From assembly GCA_963737555.1 (NCBI GenBank), contig CAVTTB010000003.1, positions 62,001 through 126,000 on the forward strand: DNA of 64,000 bases, written 5' to 3'. Below the pieces are notes generated by a model. That model did no database searches, was not told where the DNA came from, and was given only the letters and a program-made list of their open reading frames with translations. This stretch comes from JAHJQQ01 sp963737555. GTDB taxonomy: Bacteria; Pseudomonadota; Gammaproteobacteria; Thiohalobacterales; Thiohalobacteraceae. Shown here one piece after another: positions 16,371 to 24,871 of the stretch; the first letter of the stretch is position 1; the number at the start of each line of letters is the position of its first letter. The position numbers and the translations under genes are program-made.

Positions 16371-18806
16371 TCAACCCACCCGCTTCAACGGGCTGTATTC
16401 GTGCGCATCGAGACCTTCGGCACGCGCCTTCCACGGGTCGATCTGCGCGTACTGCTGTGAAAGCTGGAAGCGTGCTTCCAGCTCCTTGCGTTTTTCCGCA
16501 TCTTCGACGACTTGATCTTTGATGTATTGCAGGCCAACGCGCTCGACCCACGGCGCGGTGCGTTCCAGATAATGCGCCTCTTCGCGATACAGCTGCAGGA
16601 AGGCCGCGCAATATTCCTTGACCTCTTCTTCGGTCTTCACCGCACACAGGAAATCGGTGGCGCGCACTTTCACACCACCGTTGCCGCCGATGTGCAGTTC
16701 ATAACCTGAATCGACACACACGACGCCGAAATCTTTAATCGTCGCCTCCGCGCAATTACGCGGGCAACCGGATACCGCCAGCTTAAATTTATGCGGCGTC
16801 CAGGAACCCCAGGTGAGTTTTTCCAGGTCGATGCCCATTTGCGTGGAATCCTGCGTGCCAAAGCGGCACCAGGTCTTGCCGACACAGGTCTTCACGGTAC
16901 GCATGGCCTTACCGTAGGCATGACCGGAGACGAAACCGGCCTGGGACAGGTCGCCCCAAATACCCGGCAGATCTTCCTTCTTGATGCCTAAAAGATCGAT
17001 GCGCTGACCACCTGTGACATGCACAGTCGGGACCTTCCATTTTTCCGCGATCTGCGCGATCGCCATGAGTTCCTTGGGCGTGGTCTCGCCACCCCACATG
17101 CGCGGAATCACTGAGTAGGTGCCGTCTTTTTGGATATTCGCGTGCACCCGTTCGTTGATGAAGCGTGACTGATTGTCATCGACATATTCGCCGGGCCACT
17201 GGCACAGCAAGTAATAATTGAGCGCCGGACGACACTTCGAGCAGCCGTCTTCAGTCTTCCAATTCAAAGTATCCATGGCCGCACGCACCGACTTGATGCC
17301 TTCAGCACGAATCGCCGTGCGCACCTCGTCGTGGGTATGTTCGGTGCACGGGCACAGCGGCTTTTTGCTCGGTGTCTGCGAGTATTCACCACCGAGCGTA
17401 TACGCCAACAGTGCCTCGACCAAACCGGTGCAGGAACCGCAGGAACTGGAGGCCTTAGTGTGTGCGCGCACCTCGTCGAGGGTAAATAATTTTTTCTCGC
17501 TGATCGCCTTGACGATGTCGCCTTTGCAGACACCGTTACAGCCGCAGATCTCGGCGGAATCGGCCATCGCGGCAACGCGATTATCATCACCGTGACCGGA
17601 ATCGCCCAGATGCGCCTGACCGAATAATAGGTTGTCGCGGAACCCCGAGATATCGGTGTTGTCGCGCATCAACTGGAAGTACCAGGAACCGTCGATGGTA
17701 TCGCCGTACATCACCGCGCCTTGAATGCGGTTGTCTTTGATCACGACCTTTTTGTACATGCCGCGACCTGGATCTTGCAGCACCATCTCTTCTGTTGAAT
17801 CATCGCCGGTAAAATCACCCGCGGAAAACAGATCGATGCCGGTGACTTTCAATTTAGTTGAAGTGACCGAACCTTCATAGCGCGCATAACCCAAATGCGC
17901 CAAATGATTTGCACACACTTTGGCTTGCTCGAACAAAGGCGCGACTAAACCATACGTCTCGCCGCGATGCTGCACGCATTCACCAATGGAATACACGCGC
18001 GGGTCATAGGTCTGCATGGTGTCGTTGACGACCACGCCGCGTTCGCAATGTAGCCCGACCTTCTTGGCCAGTTCGATGTTGGGACGAATACCCACGGCCA
18101 TCACCACCAAGTCGGCGTTGATTTCCAGGCCATCCTTGAAGCGCACGCTGCTAACCTTGTCTTTGCCGAGGATCGCCTCGGTCTGCGCGCCCATCAGGAA
18201 ATTCAGGCCACGCTCTTCCAGCGAACGTTTCAATAAGGCCGCCGCCGGTTTGTCCAACTGCCGCTCCATCAAGGTATCCAGCAAATGCACCACGCTAACC
18301 TGCATACCTTGCTTGAGCAGACCATTGGCCGCTTCAAGTCCGAGCAGACCACCGCCGATCACGACGGCATGGCCTTTACCTTGCGCGGCGGCAAGCATGC
18401 AATCGACATCATGGATATCACGGAAGGCGACGACACCAGGCAGATCTTTACCCGGAATCGGAATGATGAACGGCAGCGAGCCGGTTGCCAGAATCAAACG
18501 GTCGTAGGTTTCTTCAGTGCCATCGGCGGCGCGCACAGTGCGCTTGGCACGATCGATCTCGGTTACCTGCTTGCCCTTGTGCAGCGTAATGCCATTGTCT
18601 ACATACCACTGCTCATCGTTGAGCATGATTTCGTTAATGGTCTTCTCGCCGGCCAATACCGGCGACAACATGATGCGGTTGTAATTGCCGTAAGGCTCGG
18701 CACCGAACACCGTGATGTCGTAGTGGTCGGGAGCGAGCTTGAGCAGCTCTTCAAGGGTGCGCACACCCGCCATGCCGTTGCCGACCAGAACCAGTTTTTC
18801 TTTCAT
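16371..18806 (-). CDS. nirB: NADH-dependent nitrite reductase large subunit
   Basis: About 811 residues; reduces nitrite to ammonium in the cytoplasm with NADH. Domains in order: FAD-linked pyridine nucleotide-disulfide oxidoreductase (LVLVGNGMAGVRTLEELLK, VIGGGLLGLEAANGL); BFD-like [2Fe-2S] (CGCNGVCKGDIVKAI, SSSCGSCTGLVEALL); a second cysteine-rich BFD-like segment (CPCTEHTHDEVRTAI, DGCSKCRPALNYYLL); and siroheme/[4Fe-4S] domains with CVGKTWCRFG and SGCPRNCAEA providing the four cluster cysteines. The ATG at 18806 is used; a longer frame to 18863 would overlap nasS. It lies 28 bp downstream of nasS in the nas operon. Confidence 0.95.
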   Translation of the reverse strand: MKEKLVLVGNGMAGVRTLEELLKLAPDHYDITVFGAEPYGNYNRIMLSPVLAGEKTINEIMLNDEQWYVDNGITLHKGKQVTEIDRAKRTVRAADGTEETYDRLILATGSLPFIIPIPGKDLPGVVAFRDIHDVDCMLAAAQGKGHAVVIGGGLLGLEAANGLLKQGMQVSVVHLLDTLMERQLDKPAAALLKRSLEERGLNFLMGAQTEAILGKDKVSSVRFKDGLEINADLVVMAVGIRPNIELAKKVGLHCERGVVVNDTMQTYDPRVYSIGECVQHRGETYGLVAPLFEQAKVCANHLAHLGYARYEGSVTSTKLKVTGIDLFSAGDFTGDDSTEEMVLQDPGRGMYKKVVIKDNRIQGAVMYGDTIDGSWYFQLMRDNTDISGFRDNLLFGQAHLGDSGHGDDNRVAAMADSAEICGCNGVCKGDIVKAISEKKLFTLDEVRAHTKASSSCGSCTGLVEALLAYTLGGEYSQTPSKKPLCPCTEHTHDEVRTAIRAEGIKSVRAAMDTLNWKTEDGCSKCRPALNYYLLCQWPGEYVDDNQSRFINERVHANIQKDGTYSVIPRMWGGETTPKELMAIAQIAEKWKVPTVHVTGGQRIDLLGIKKEDLPGIWGDLSQAGFVSGHAYGKAMRTVKTCVGKTWCRFGTQDSTQMGIDLEKLTWGSWTPHKFKLAVSGCPRNCAEATIKDFGVVCVDSGYELHIGGNGGVKVRATDFLCAVKTEEEVKEYCAAFLQLYREEAHYLERTAPWVERVGLQYIKDQVVEDAEKRKELEARFQLSQQYAQIDPWKARAEGLDAHEYSPLKRVG

Positions 18807-18834
18807 GGTGCACATCTCCAAATCAGTCACTTCA

Positions 18835-20154
18835 TCAGGCCGAGGGTTGTAGTGCGTCGGCATTGCTACGACAGTTCAAGGCAGCGAGCTGCGCCAGATC
18901 AACGCTCATATGCTGCACGGTGAAACCTTGCAGGTATTCCAGCAGCTGCGACGGATCGAACAGGCCACCATCCAGAAAACGGTCCGCACCCATCGGCAGT
19001 GAGGCCTGGCCTTCATAAAGCTTCCAGCCGGCCGCATGCTTGCCCTCCGTCTTGTAGTCGCTGCCGGTACAAGGCAATCCCAGTTCCGTCGCCGCCTGGC
19101 GGAACAGGTCCGGCCGATACACCTCTTCGGCCACGGCGCGCATATTGATCGGACGGGTGATCTGCCCCCAGCGGATCATCTGGCTGATGAACCACAGGGC
19201 GTGCGACCGCCAGGGGAAATTCGCCGCATAGCGGTGGAACACATTGAAATCCGGCAACGCGCGCGGCATTTCGCCGGCTGCGTACTGGAAGGTGCCGGTC
19301 ATCGACATGCGCACCACATGTTCGGGGGCGTTGACATAAATGCTGCGCGCGATCAGCGCCGCCGCCTCGATGCGATTGTCCGGCTCGTCGAGCCAGCGCC
19401 CTGCCTCCAGCAATGCCAGCAGCAATGCGTGGTGGGTGTTGGGATATTGCTCGGCCCATTCCTGAGTCACGCCGAGCACCTTTTCCGGACTGTTGTTCCA
19501 GATCTCGTATTTGGTGATCAGCGTATGGCCGATGCCCGACTGCACGGCCTGCGCATTCCACGGTTCACCGACGCAGTAACCATCGATGCTGCCGCGTTCC
19601 AGCTGCCCCACCATCTGCGGCGGCGGCACCACCACCAGACGCACGTCGTTGTCCGGATCGATGCCGGCGGCGGCCATCCAGTAGCGCAGTTCATAGTTAT
19701 GGGTGGACTCGGGGAACACCATGGCGAAGGTGAGCGGTGCATGTCCCACGTTAAGATCTGCCTCGATTACACGCTTGAGTGCACGTGCACTCAACGGACG
19801 CTGCGCCATCGCAGCCGCGTCCGCCTTGAGCATACGTTCGTACAAGGTATTGGAGACGGTGATAGCGTTGCCGTTCAGATCCAGGGTGAAGGCGGTGACC
19901 ATCGGCTTGTGGATCGGGCCGATGCCGAGGCTCATCGCCAGCGGCATGGGCGCGAGCATCTGCGCGCCATCGAGAATGCCGATCGCCACCTTGTCGCGGA
20001 TGTTGGCCCAGGAGGTTTCCTTGGACAAGGTGACATCCAGTCCGTACTTGGTGAAATAACCGCGCTCTTTCGCGATCACCAGCGGCGCACAGTCGGTGAG
20101 CGGAATGAAACCGAGGGTGAGGGCCGTTTTCTCCAGACGTGTCGTTGCGAACAT
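18835..20154 (-). CDS. nasS: NasS-like cytosolic nitrate sensor (NrtA/CmpA family)
   Basis: A 439-residue member of the nitrate-binding NrtA/CmpA family without any signal peptide: it begins MFATTRLEKTALTLGFIPL, directly the first domain strand. NrtA-type features include MLAPMPLAMSLGIGP, STHNYELRYWMAAAGIDPD and GYCVGEPWNAQAV. In known systems the cytosolic paralogue NasS binds and inhibits the ANTAR protein NasT until nitrate is present. NasT (25018-25617) and two ANTAR-type leaders are in this window, which supports NasS over a transporter role. The ATG at 20154 is preferred (GAGGTGA, 6 nt); GTG 20163 is an alternative. A paralogous, exported nrtA lies at the head of the same operon. Confidence 0.85.
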   Translation of the reverse strand: MFATTRLEKTALTLGFIPLTDCAPLVIAKERGYFTKYGLDVTLSKETSWANIRDKVAIGILDGAQMLAPMPLAMSLGIGPIHKPMVTAFTLDLNGNAITVSNTLYERMLKADAAAMAQRPLSARALKRVIEADLNVGHAPLTFAMVFPESTHNYELRYWMAAAGIDPDNDVRLVVVPPPQMVGQLERGSIDGYCVGEPWNAQAVQSGIGHTLITKYEIWNNSPEKVLGVTQEWAEQYPNTHHALLLALLEAGRWLDEPDNRIEAAALIARSIYVNAPEHVVRMSMTGTFQYAAGEMPRALPDFNVFHRYAANFPWRSHALWFISQMIRWGQITRPINMRAVAEEVYRPDLFRQAATELGLPCTGSDYKTEGKHAAGWKLYEGQASLPMGADRFLDGGLFDPSQLLEYLQGFTVQHMSVDLAQLAALNCRSNADALQPSA

Positions 20155-20164
20155 ACCAGTCACC

Positions 20165-21007
20165 TCAGCCTGCGGCCAGTTTCAGTGCCGGCTTCTTGCT
20201 GGCGGTCTTGTTGACCGGGACATCCGGCTGCGCATGGCGTTCGTGCAGGAACTTGAGTACCGCCGCGCGGTAGTGGTTGTATTTGGGGTCATCCGCCAGC
20301 GCCAAGCGGTCGCGCGGGCGCGCCAGATCGATGCGCAGAATTTCACCAACGGTCGCGGCCGGACCGTTGGTCATCATCACGATGCGATCGGATAACAGCA
20401 CCGCCTCGTCCACGTCGTGGGTGATCATGATCACGGTGTTGTTGAGCCGCGCCTGGATCTCCATCAGCGAATCCTGCATATGTGTGCGGGTCAGTGAATC
20501 CAGCGCACCGAACGGCTCGTCCATCAACAGCACCTTGGGTTCCATCGCCAGGGCGCGGGCGATGCCGACGCGCTGTTTCATGCCGCCGGAGATTTCATCC
20601 GGACGGCGATCGAGCGCGTGTGTCATGTGCACCAGTTCCAGATTGTGCAGGGTCCACTCGTGACGTTCCTGCTTGCTTTTGCTGCGCTTGAATACGGTGT
20701 CCACGGCCAGACGGACGTTGCCGTACACCGTGAGCCAGGGCAGCAGCGAGTGGTTCTGGAACACCACGGCGCGATCCGGTCCGGGTTCGTCGACTTCGCG
20801 GTTCTCCAGCAGCACGCCGCCGCGGGTCGCCTTGAGCAGACCGGCGACGATGTTCAGCACCGTCGATTTTCCGCAACCGGAGTGACCGATGAGCGAGACG
20901 AACTCACCCTTGTCCAGCTTGACCGATACATCGTTCAGCACGTTCAGCGGACCGTTATCGGTGTTGAAGGTGATGCTGAGGTTTTCCAGGCTCAGATAGT
21001 GGCTCAT
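20165..21007 (-). CDS. nrtD: Nitrate ABC transporter ATP-binding protein
   Basis: A 280-residue ABC ATPase powering nitrate/nitrite import with NrtA and NrtB. Walker A is GHSGCGKST, the signature region SGGMKQRVGIARAL, Walker B VLLMDEPFGALD, followed by the switch ITHDVDEAVLLSDRIVMMT. It begins at the ATG at 21007, preceded by GAGG; an in-frame upstream extension to 21412 is antisense noise over nrtB. Its stop lies within the ribosome-binding region of nasS, so the two are tightly coupled. It has only one nucleotide-binding domain, as in NrtD/NasD, with no NrtA-like C-terminal fusion as in cyanobacterial NrtC. Confidence 0.92.
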   Translation of the reverse strand: MSHYLSLENLSITFNTDNGPLNVLNDVSVKLDKGEFVSLIGHSGCGKSTVLNIVAGLLKATRGGVLLENREVDEPGPDRAVVFQNHSLLPWLTVYGNVRLAVDTVFKRSKSKQERHEWTLHNLELVHMTHALDRRPDEISGGMKQRVGIARALAMEPKVLLMDEPFGALDSLTRTHMQDSLMEIQARLNNTVIMITHDVDEAVLLSDRIVMMTNGPAATVGEILRIDLARPRDRLALADDPKYNHYRAAVLKFLHERHAQPDVPVNKTASKKPALKLAAG

Positions 21008-21024
21008 GTCGGTATCCTCTTTAC

Positions 21025-22048
21025 CTAGCGCAATACGGCCGTTTTGTCCCAGCTCACCCGGCGTTGCAATAGCAACATGCCGCGATCCAGGGCAAAGCCG
21101 ACCAGGCCGATGGTGAACACGGCGACCATGATGCGCGCCAGCGAGTTGGAACTGCCGTTCTGGAATTCGTCCCAGACGAATTTGCCGAGACCCGGATTCT
21201 GCGCCAGCATTTCCGCAGCGATCAGCACCATCCAACCGATACTCAGGCTGAGACGCATGCCGGTGAACATCATCGGAATGGCCGAGGGCAGCACGATCTT
21301 CACCGTCTTGGTGAACCAGCCCAGCCGCAGCACGCGGCTGACGTTGAGCAGATCCCGGCTCACCGAGGCGACGCCCACGGTGGTGTTGATGACGGTCGGC
21401 CACAGGCAGCACAGGGTAACGGTGATGGCCGACGTGACGAACGACTTGGCGAACATCGGGTTCTCGCTGACGTAGAGCGCACTCACCACCATGGTGACCA
21501 GTGGCAGCCAGGCCAGCGGCGACACCGGCTTGAAGATCTGGATCAGCGGATTGAGTGCCGTATACAGGGTGGTGCTCATGCCGCAGGCGATACCAATGGG
21601 AATGGCGATGAGCGAAGCGATGATGAAGCCGGTGGCCACCGTGATCAGACTGGTGATGATCTGGTCGATGAAAGTGGGCTTGCCCGTATAGGGACGCTCA
21701 CGAACCTCGGCGACGGGATCCTCGGCCAGCTTCTGTGCGTTGCGTTCGTCCTGGCGTGCGTAGAACGCGTCGGCCTTGGCGCGTTCGGCGCTGATGTTCG
21801 TCCAACAGCGACACCGCCTGTTCCCACACCTGGGCCGGCCCGGGCAATGCGCCGAGCGAGGTCTGGATGTTCTTCGCAGCGGCGCCCCATAATCCCAGGC
21901 ACAACGCGATGGCGATCAGCGGCACCAGCAGATTCTGGATAATGTACGCGCCCTGTTTCGACAGCGACGTCCACTGCAGCGCACCGCGCAGTTGTGCCAG
22001 CCGGTCCGGTGCGAGCAGAGATTTCGATGCAGTGTTTGCCTGGTTCAT
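21025..22048 (-). CDS. nrtB: Nitrate ABC transporter permease, one frameshift
   Basis: Inner-membrane permease of the nitrate importer. The N-terminal frame (ATG 22048) gives a TM helix (YIIQNLLVPLIAIALCLGLW) and ends in frame at VSLLD. The frame then shifts near 21800, where one extra G in GACGAACATC should read GACAACATC, continuing NISAERAKADAFYARQDER and on through the membrane core (FIIASLIAIPIGIACGM; the EAA-type loop SRDLLNVSRVLRLGWFTKT) to 21025. With that base removed the protein is about 340 residues and complete. Lies between nrtA and nrtD with short gaps. Confidence 0.88.
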
Positions 22049-22073
22049 ACGTCTGTCCTCGCTGTGATGCAGG

Positions 22074-22098
22074 GCCTGCCGGCGTTATGCCGGCAGGC
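22074..22098. repeat. Perfect 10-bp hairpin between nrtA and nrtB
   Basis: GCCTGCCGGC (22074-22083), loop of 5, GCCGGCAGGC (22089-22098). There is no T-run on either side, so it is not a standard terminator. Placed just after the nrtA stop, it could protect the nrtA mRNA 3' end so that binding protein is made in excess over permease, as in other ABC operons (inference). Confidence 0.65.
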
Positions 22099-22107
22099 GC
22101 AGCCACG

Positions 22108-23511
22108 TCACAGACTGTCGTTATCCTTCAGGCCGATCGCGAATTGTTTGAGATAGGCATTGGGCTTGCTGCCGTCGTAGGTGATGCCGTCGATGAACTC
22201 GGCCTGCGGCGGGCGTAATCCGCTTTCCTTCGCGAAGTCCGGAAAGTCTTCCGCCTTCATCTTGCCTTCGGCGATCAGCTCCTTGGCTGCGGCCGCGTAG
22301 ACATCCGGACGGTAGACCTGTCTTGGCCATGTCCATGTACCAGCTGTCCGGCTTGGCTTCGGCAATCTGGCCCCAGCGGCGCATCTGGGTCAGATACCAG
22401 ATGGCATCGGAGTAGTAGGGGTAGGTCGCGTTGTAGCGGAAGAACACGTTGAAGTCGGGCACGTCGCGCTTGTCGCCCTTCTCGTATTCGAAGGTGCCGG
22501 TCATGCTGTTGGCGATGACATCGTAGTCGGCACCCACATAGTTAGGCATGCGACAGGATCTTCACCGCGGCGGGACGGTTCTTGTTGTTGCCCTCGTCCA
22601 GCCAGTAGGCCGCGCGGATCAGCGCCTTGACGACCGCCTTGTGGGTGTTGGGATTCTTGTCTGCCCAGGCCTTGCTGACACCGAACACCTTTTCCGGATT
22701 GTTCTTCCAGATCTCGTAGTCGGTGATCACCGGCACGCCGATGCCTTTGAACACGGCCTGCTGATTCCACGGCTCACCGACGCAATAGCCGTTGATGGTG
22801 CCGGCCTCCAGCGTCGACGGCATCTGCGGTGGCGGCGTCACCGACAGCAGCGCATCCGCCTGCAGATTGCCCGAGGTGTCGCCCTTGTGCGGCGCGTAGT
22901 AGCCCGGGTGTATGCCGCCGGCCGCCAGCCAGTAGCGCAGTTCGTAGTTGTGCGTCGAGACCGGGAACACCATGCCCATCTTGAACGGTTTGCCTTCCTT
23001 CTTGTAGGCCTCGATCACGGGCTTGAGCGCATCGGCCTTGATCGGATGGACCGGCTTGCCGTTTTCCATCGGCACGTGTTTCTTCATCTCCTCCCAGACT
23101 TCGTTGGAGACGGTGATGCCGTTGCCGTTCAGATCCATGCTGAAGGCGGTGACGATGTCGGCCTTGGTACCGAAGCCGATGGTGGCGCCCAGCGGCTGGC
23201 CGGCCAGCATGTGCGCGCCGTCGAGTTCGCCGGTGATGACGCGGTCGAGCAGCACTTTCCAGTTCGCCTGCGCCTCCAGCGTCCACGAACAGGCCTTCGT
23301 CTTCGAAGTAGCCCTTCTCCTAGGCGATGGCGAGCGGCGCCATGTCGGTGAGCTTGATGAAGCCGAATTTGAGGTCTTCCTTTTCCAGATCGGCCGCCTG
23401 TACGGCCCCGCCGAGCAGCAGCGATGCGGCGGCCAGCGCCAACGCGGTTTTCTTGAAGAAGCCGCGGCGCGAGCCGGCGATTCCTTGCGCTGTGGAGATG
23501 TCATTTTGCAT
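22108..23511 (-). CDS. nrtA: Nitrate ABC transporter substrate-binding protein; in-frame stop and three frameshifts as sequenced
   Basis: Periplasmic or lipid-anchored nitrate-binding protein with a Tat-type signal (SRRGFFKKTALALAAASLLL). It is recognisable end to end: LKFGFIKLTDMAPLAIA, LEAQANWKVLLDRVITGELD, STHNYELRYWLAAGGIHPG, GYCVGEPWNQQAV, PNYVGADYDVIANSMTG, VYRPDVYAAAAKELIAEGK. Lesions: TAG after PLAIA (near 23322), and single extra bases near 23283 (GTGGACGCTG), 22548 (TCGCATGCC) and 22325 (AAGACAGGTC). All shifts are insertions, and the restored protein is about 460 residues and family-like. Sequencing error is likelier than decay because the operon around it is otherwise kept. The ATG at 23511 follows GAGGGTGAC. 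Confidence 0.85.
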
Positions 23512-23533
23512 TGCGTCACCCTCGTTTTGAGAA

Positions 23534-23678
23534 ATAAAAAAGGCGTCCATCCACATGGATCGTAACCATGTGCATGGACGCCTTTGTCCGATTCAGCTTG
23601 TCGTGCACCGCTAGCGCCGGCGCCCTTCGTTGGGCCAGTGATGCCGCAGGTGAGACCGGCTTCGTTGCCGGTGCTTGA
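23534..23678 (-). ncRNA. ANTAR-type (NasT-responsive) leader RNA 1, upstream of nrtA
   Basis: Transcript expected from about 23678 (sigma-54 promoter just upstream). Hairpin P1: ACCGGC, hexaloop AACGAA, GCCGGT (plus-strand 23655-23672). Hairpin P2: GCCC, hexaloop AACGAA, GGGC (23622-23635). Both loops have A at position 1 and G at position 4, the published requirement for ANTAR targets; first loop bases are 35 nt apart. An intrinsic terminator follows before nrtA. Model: NasT bound to P1-P2 blocks terminator action when nitrate is present. Confidence 0.88.
23536..23585 (-). terminator. Attenuator terminator in leader 1
   Basis: Minus strand: AAAGGCGTCCATGCACATGG, a 7-nt loop, CCATGTGGATGGACGCCTTT, then a U-tract. 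Stem arms on the plus strand are 23539-23558 and 23566-23585, A-run 23536-23541. Only one mismatch in 20 pairs. It sits 25 nt upstream of the nrtA start and would stop the operon unless antiterminated. Confidence 0.92.
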
Positions 23679-23688
23679 TTGGTGCTAG

Positions 23689-23705
23689 AGCAACCACCGT
23701 GCCAA
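23689..23705 (-). promoter_or_regulatory. Sigma-54 promoter for the nrt-nas operon
   Basis: TTGGCACGGTGGTTGCT on the minus strand matches the -24/-12 consensus (YTGGCACGrNNNTTGCW) at every defined position, with GG and GC correctly spaced. Start of transcription is expected near 23678, 6 nt before P1. This implies activation by an NtrC-type enhancer protein, coupling the operon to nitrogen limitation. Confidence 0.9.
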
Positions 23706-23740
23706 GATCGAAAAACCTGGAATGATTACTCGCCGAACAA

Positions 23741-23747
23741 GGAGTTA
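23741..23747 (-). promoter_or_regulatory. Shared TAACTCC box upstream of sigma-54 promoter 1
   Basis: TAACTCCTT on the minus strand begins 37 nt upstream of the TGGCAC of this promoter. The same box lies at exactly the same distance upstream of promoter 2 (24924-24930). The repeat is seen directly; whether it is a protein site or a relic of duplication is unknown. Confidence 0.5.
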
Positions 23748-23890
23748 GTACGCGAGGGTGCGCATAATTGCGGCGTCCCTCATCCAACAAACGCACCAAT
23801 ACAGAACATGGATGCCTGATTGAGGTGCGCGGACTCCCGAAGCTCTTAGATTGTGGTGCCCTTGTGCACCAACCGGCGTAGTTCTCTACT

Positions 23891-23929
23891 ACCGGTTTAA
23901 CCATCCGCCACGGGAGTGGCTAAACCGGT
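23891..23929. repeat. Inverted repeat after the globin gene, possible terminator
   Basis: ACCGGTTTA (23891-23899) pairs with TAAACCGGT (23921-23929); an inner GCCA/TGGC pair (23907-23910, 23917-23920) extends the hairpin. It lies about 60 bp downstream of the globin stop. No T-run follows, so it may be a factor-assisted terminator separating the globin unit from the nrt promoter. Confidence 0.5.
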
Positions 23930-23986
23930 TGCCGCTGCATCGGTGTTGGAATTGAGGGGTGATACGGTATCGCGGATGCGGCAATC

Positions 23987-24400
23987 TCAGGCTGCCAATG
24001 CCGCAGCCTGTTTCATGGTCGTGGCCAGCAGGCCGTATACCTTGACCCAGGCCTCCTTGACCTCTGCCGTGAACTCCGCGCCGAGTCCTTGCTCCAGTGT
24101 CCACACCAAGGCGGCGCCGACGGTGTCGTAGTGCTTATCCGTGACGCCATAGGCGACATGACGCTTGCCGAGATCCTGTACTGCAGGCACGATCGCCTCC
24201 AACCTATCAAGCCCATTGACGGCGGTATTGATCATCGCCGTGAGTTTGCGACCTTGCTCCGCCATGTCGCCTTTGAACATGGGCTTCAAGGTCGGATCGA
24301 GTTCAAAGAGCTTCGCGTAGAACAGTGTGGCCGCCTGTTCCTTGATCGGCACGACTTTGTTCCAGCTGGTTTTCACAAGCATTGTCTGTTCGGGTGTCAT
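23987..24400 (-). CDS. Single-domain globin (Vitreoscilla haemoglobin / flavohaemoglobin-globin type)
   Basis: A 137-residue heme protein with the three-over-three globin pattern: TMLVKTSWNKVVPIKEQAATLFYAKLF, with the proximal-His segment LGKRHVAYGV and then YDTVGAALVWTLEQGLG. No flavin reductase domain follows. Such globins bind oxygen and NO and can act in NO detoxification with a reductase partner. The ATG at 24400 is better than 24406, because GGAG lies only 2 nt before the latter and 8 nt before the former. It sits downstream of nasT and an ANTAR-type leader, so it is probably induced with nitrate assimilation, where nitrite-derived NO would appear (inference). Confidence 0.87.
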   Translation of the reverse strand: MTPEQTMLVKTSWNKVVPIKEQAATLFYAKLFELDPTLKPMFKGDMAEQGRKLTAMINTAVNGLDRLEAIVPAVQDLGKRHVAYGVTDKHYDTVGAALVWTLEQGLGAEFTAEVKEAWVKVYGLLATTMKQAAALAA

Positions 24401-24524
24401 CGTCATTACTCCTATGTGTGTTGTTGAGTGTGGTTATTGATTCGCTTCTATTATTTAACTGACCGCCGCCCGCACGGCGGCGCGACCGGCCATGGCGACA
24501 ATCGGCGTGTGCGCCCACGCGTAT

Positions 24525-24669
24525 TCAGGACTCGCTCAACGGAATGCGGATCACCACGTCGCCCATGACTTCACCCATCTGCACACGTATCGAACAAACC
24601 TTCGACGATGAACGGCGCTTTGCACGAACAGACATCGATCGCAGTCTGATCCTGTAACACGGCTGACAT
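24525..24669 (-). CDS. Small cysteine-containing ORF behind leader 2 (32 or about 48 residues)
   Basis: The ATG at 24669 follows GAGGGG by 6 nt. The frame reads MSAVLQDQTAIDVCSCKAPF, then IVEGLFDTCADG and stops at 24571. In the next frame the sequence continues MGEVMGDVVIRIPLSES to a stop at 24525. One extra base near 24580 would join the two into a protein of about 48 residues, in line with other one-base insertions here. Three cysteines (CSC and DTC) are notable. I do not recognise the family. It is the first ORF after attenuator 2 and precedes the globin by about 125 bp, so the two probably share a transcript. Confidence 0.5.
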
Positions 24670-24683
24670 CGCCACCCCTCGTA

Positions 24684-24861
24684 TCGTGCAAAAAAAACGT
24701 CCATCCGCGCGGATCGAAATTCGCACGCATGGACGCCGTTGTCCGGTTCAGCTTAAGACGCACCGAGTCACCGATACATCTCAGGTATGCTGTCACCCGC
24801 CGCTTGCCCGCCATTGGACAACTGCAGCACCGGGTGAGTCCGGCCTCGTTGCCGGGTTGTG
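24684..24861 (-). ncRNA. ANTAR-type (NasT-responsive) leader RNA 2, upstream of the small ORF and globin
   Basis: Start expected near 24861. P1: CCGGC, hexaloop AACGAG, GCCGG (plus 24840-24855). P2: TTGTCC, hexaloop AATGGC, GGGCAA (24804-24821, one G-U pair). Both loops keep A1 and G4, and the first loop bases are 35 nt apart, as in leader 1. A terminator follows at 24691-24737. The stretch before the terminator (AAGCTGAACCGGACAACGGC) is nearly identical to leader 1. The stems differ in sequence but keep pairing, which supports real structure. Confidence 0.87.
24691..24737 (-). terminator. Attenuator terminator in leader 2
   Basis: Minus strand: GCGTCCATGCGTGCGA, short loop, TCCGCGCGGATGGACG, followed by a run of eight T. 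It lies just before the small ORF at 24669. The outer stem (CGTCCAT/ATGGACG) matches leader 1, while the inner stem differs. Confidence 0.9.
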
Positions 24862-24871
24862 TCGTGATGAT

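Noticed and set aside
19036..20214. 392-codon plus-strand frame
   Set aside because: Antisense to nasS, low-complexity His/Arg composition, no ribosome-binding site.
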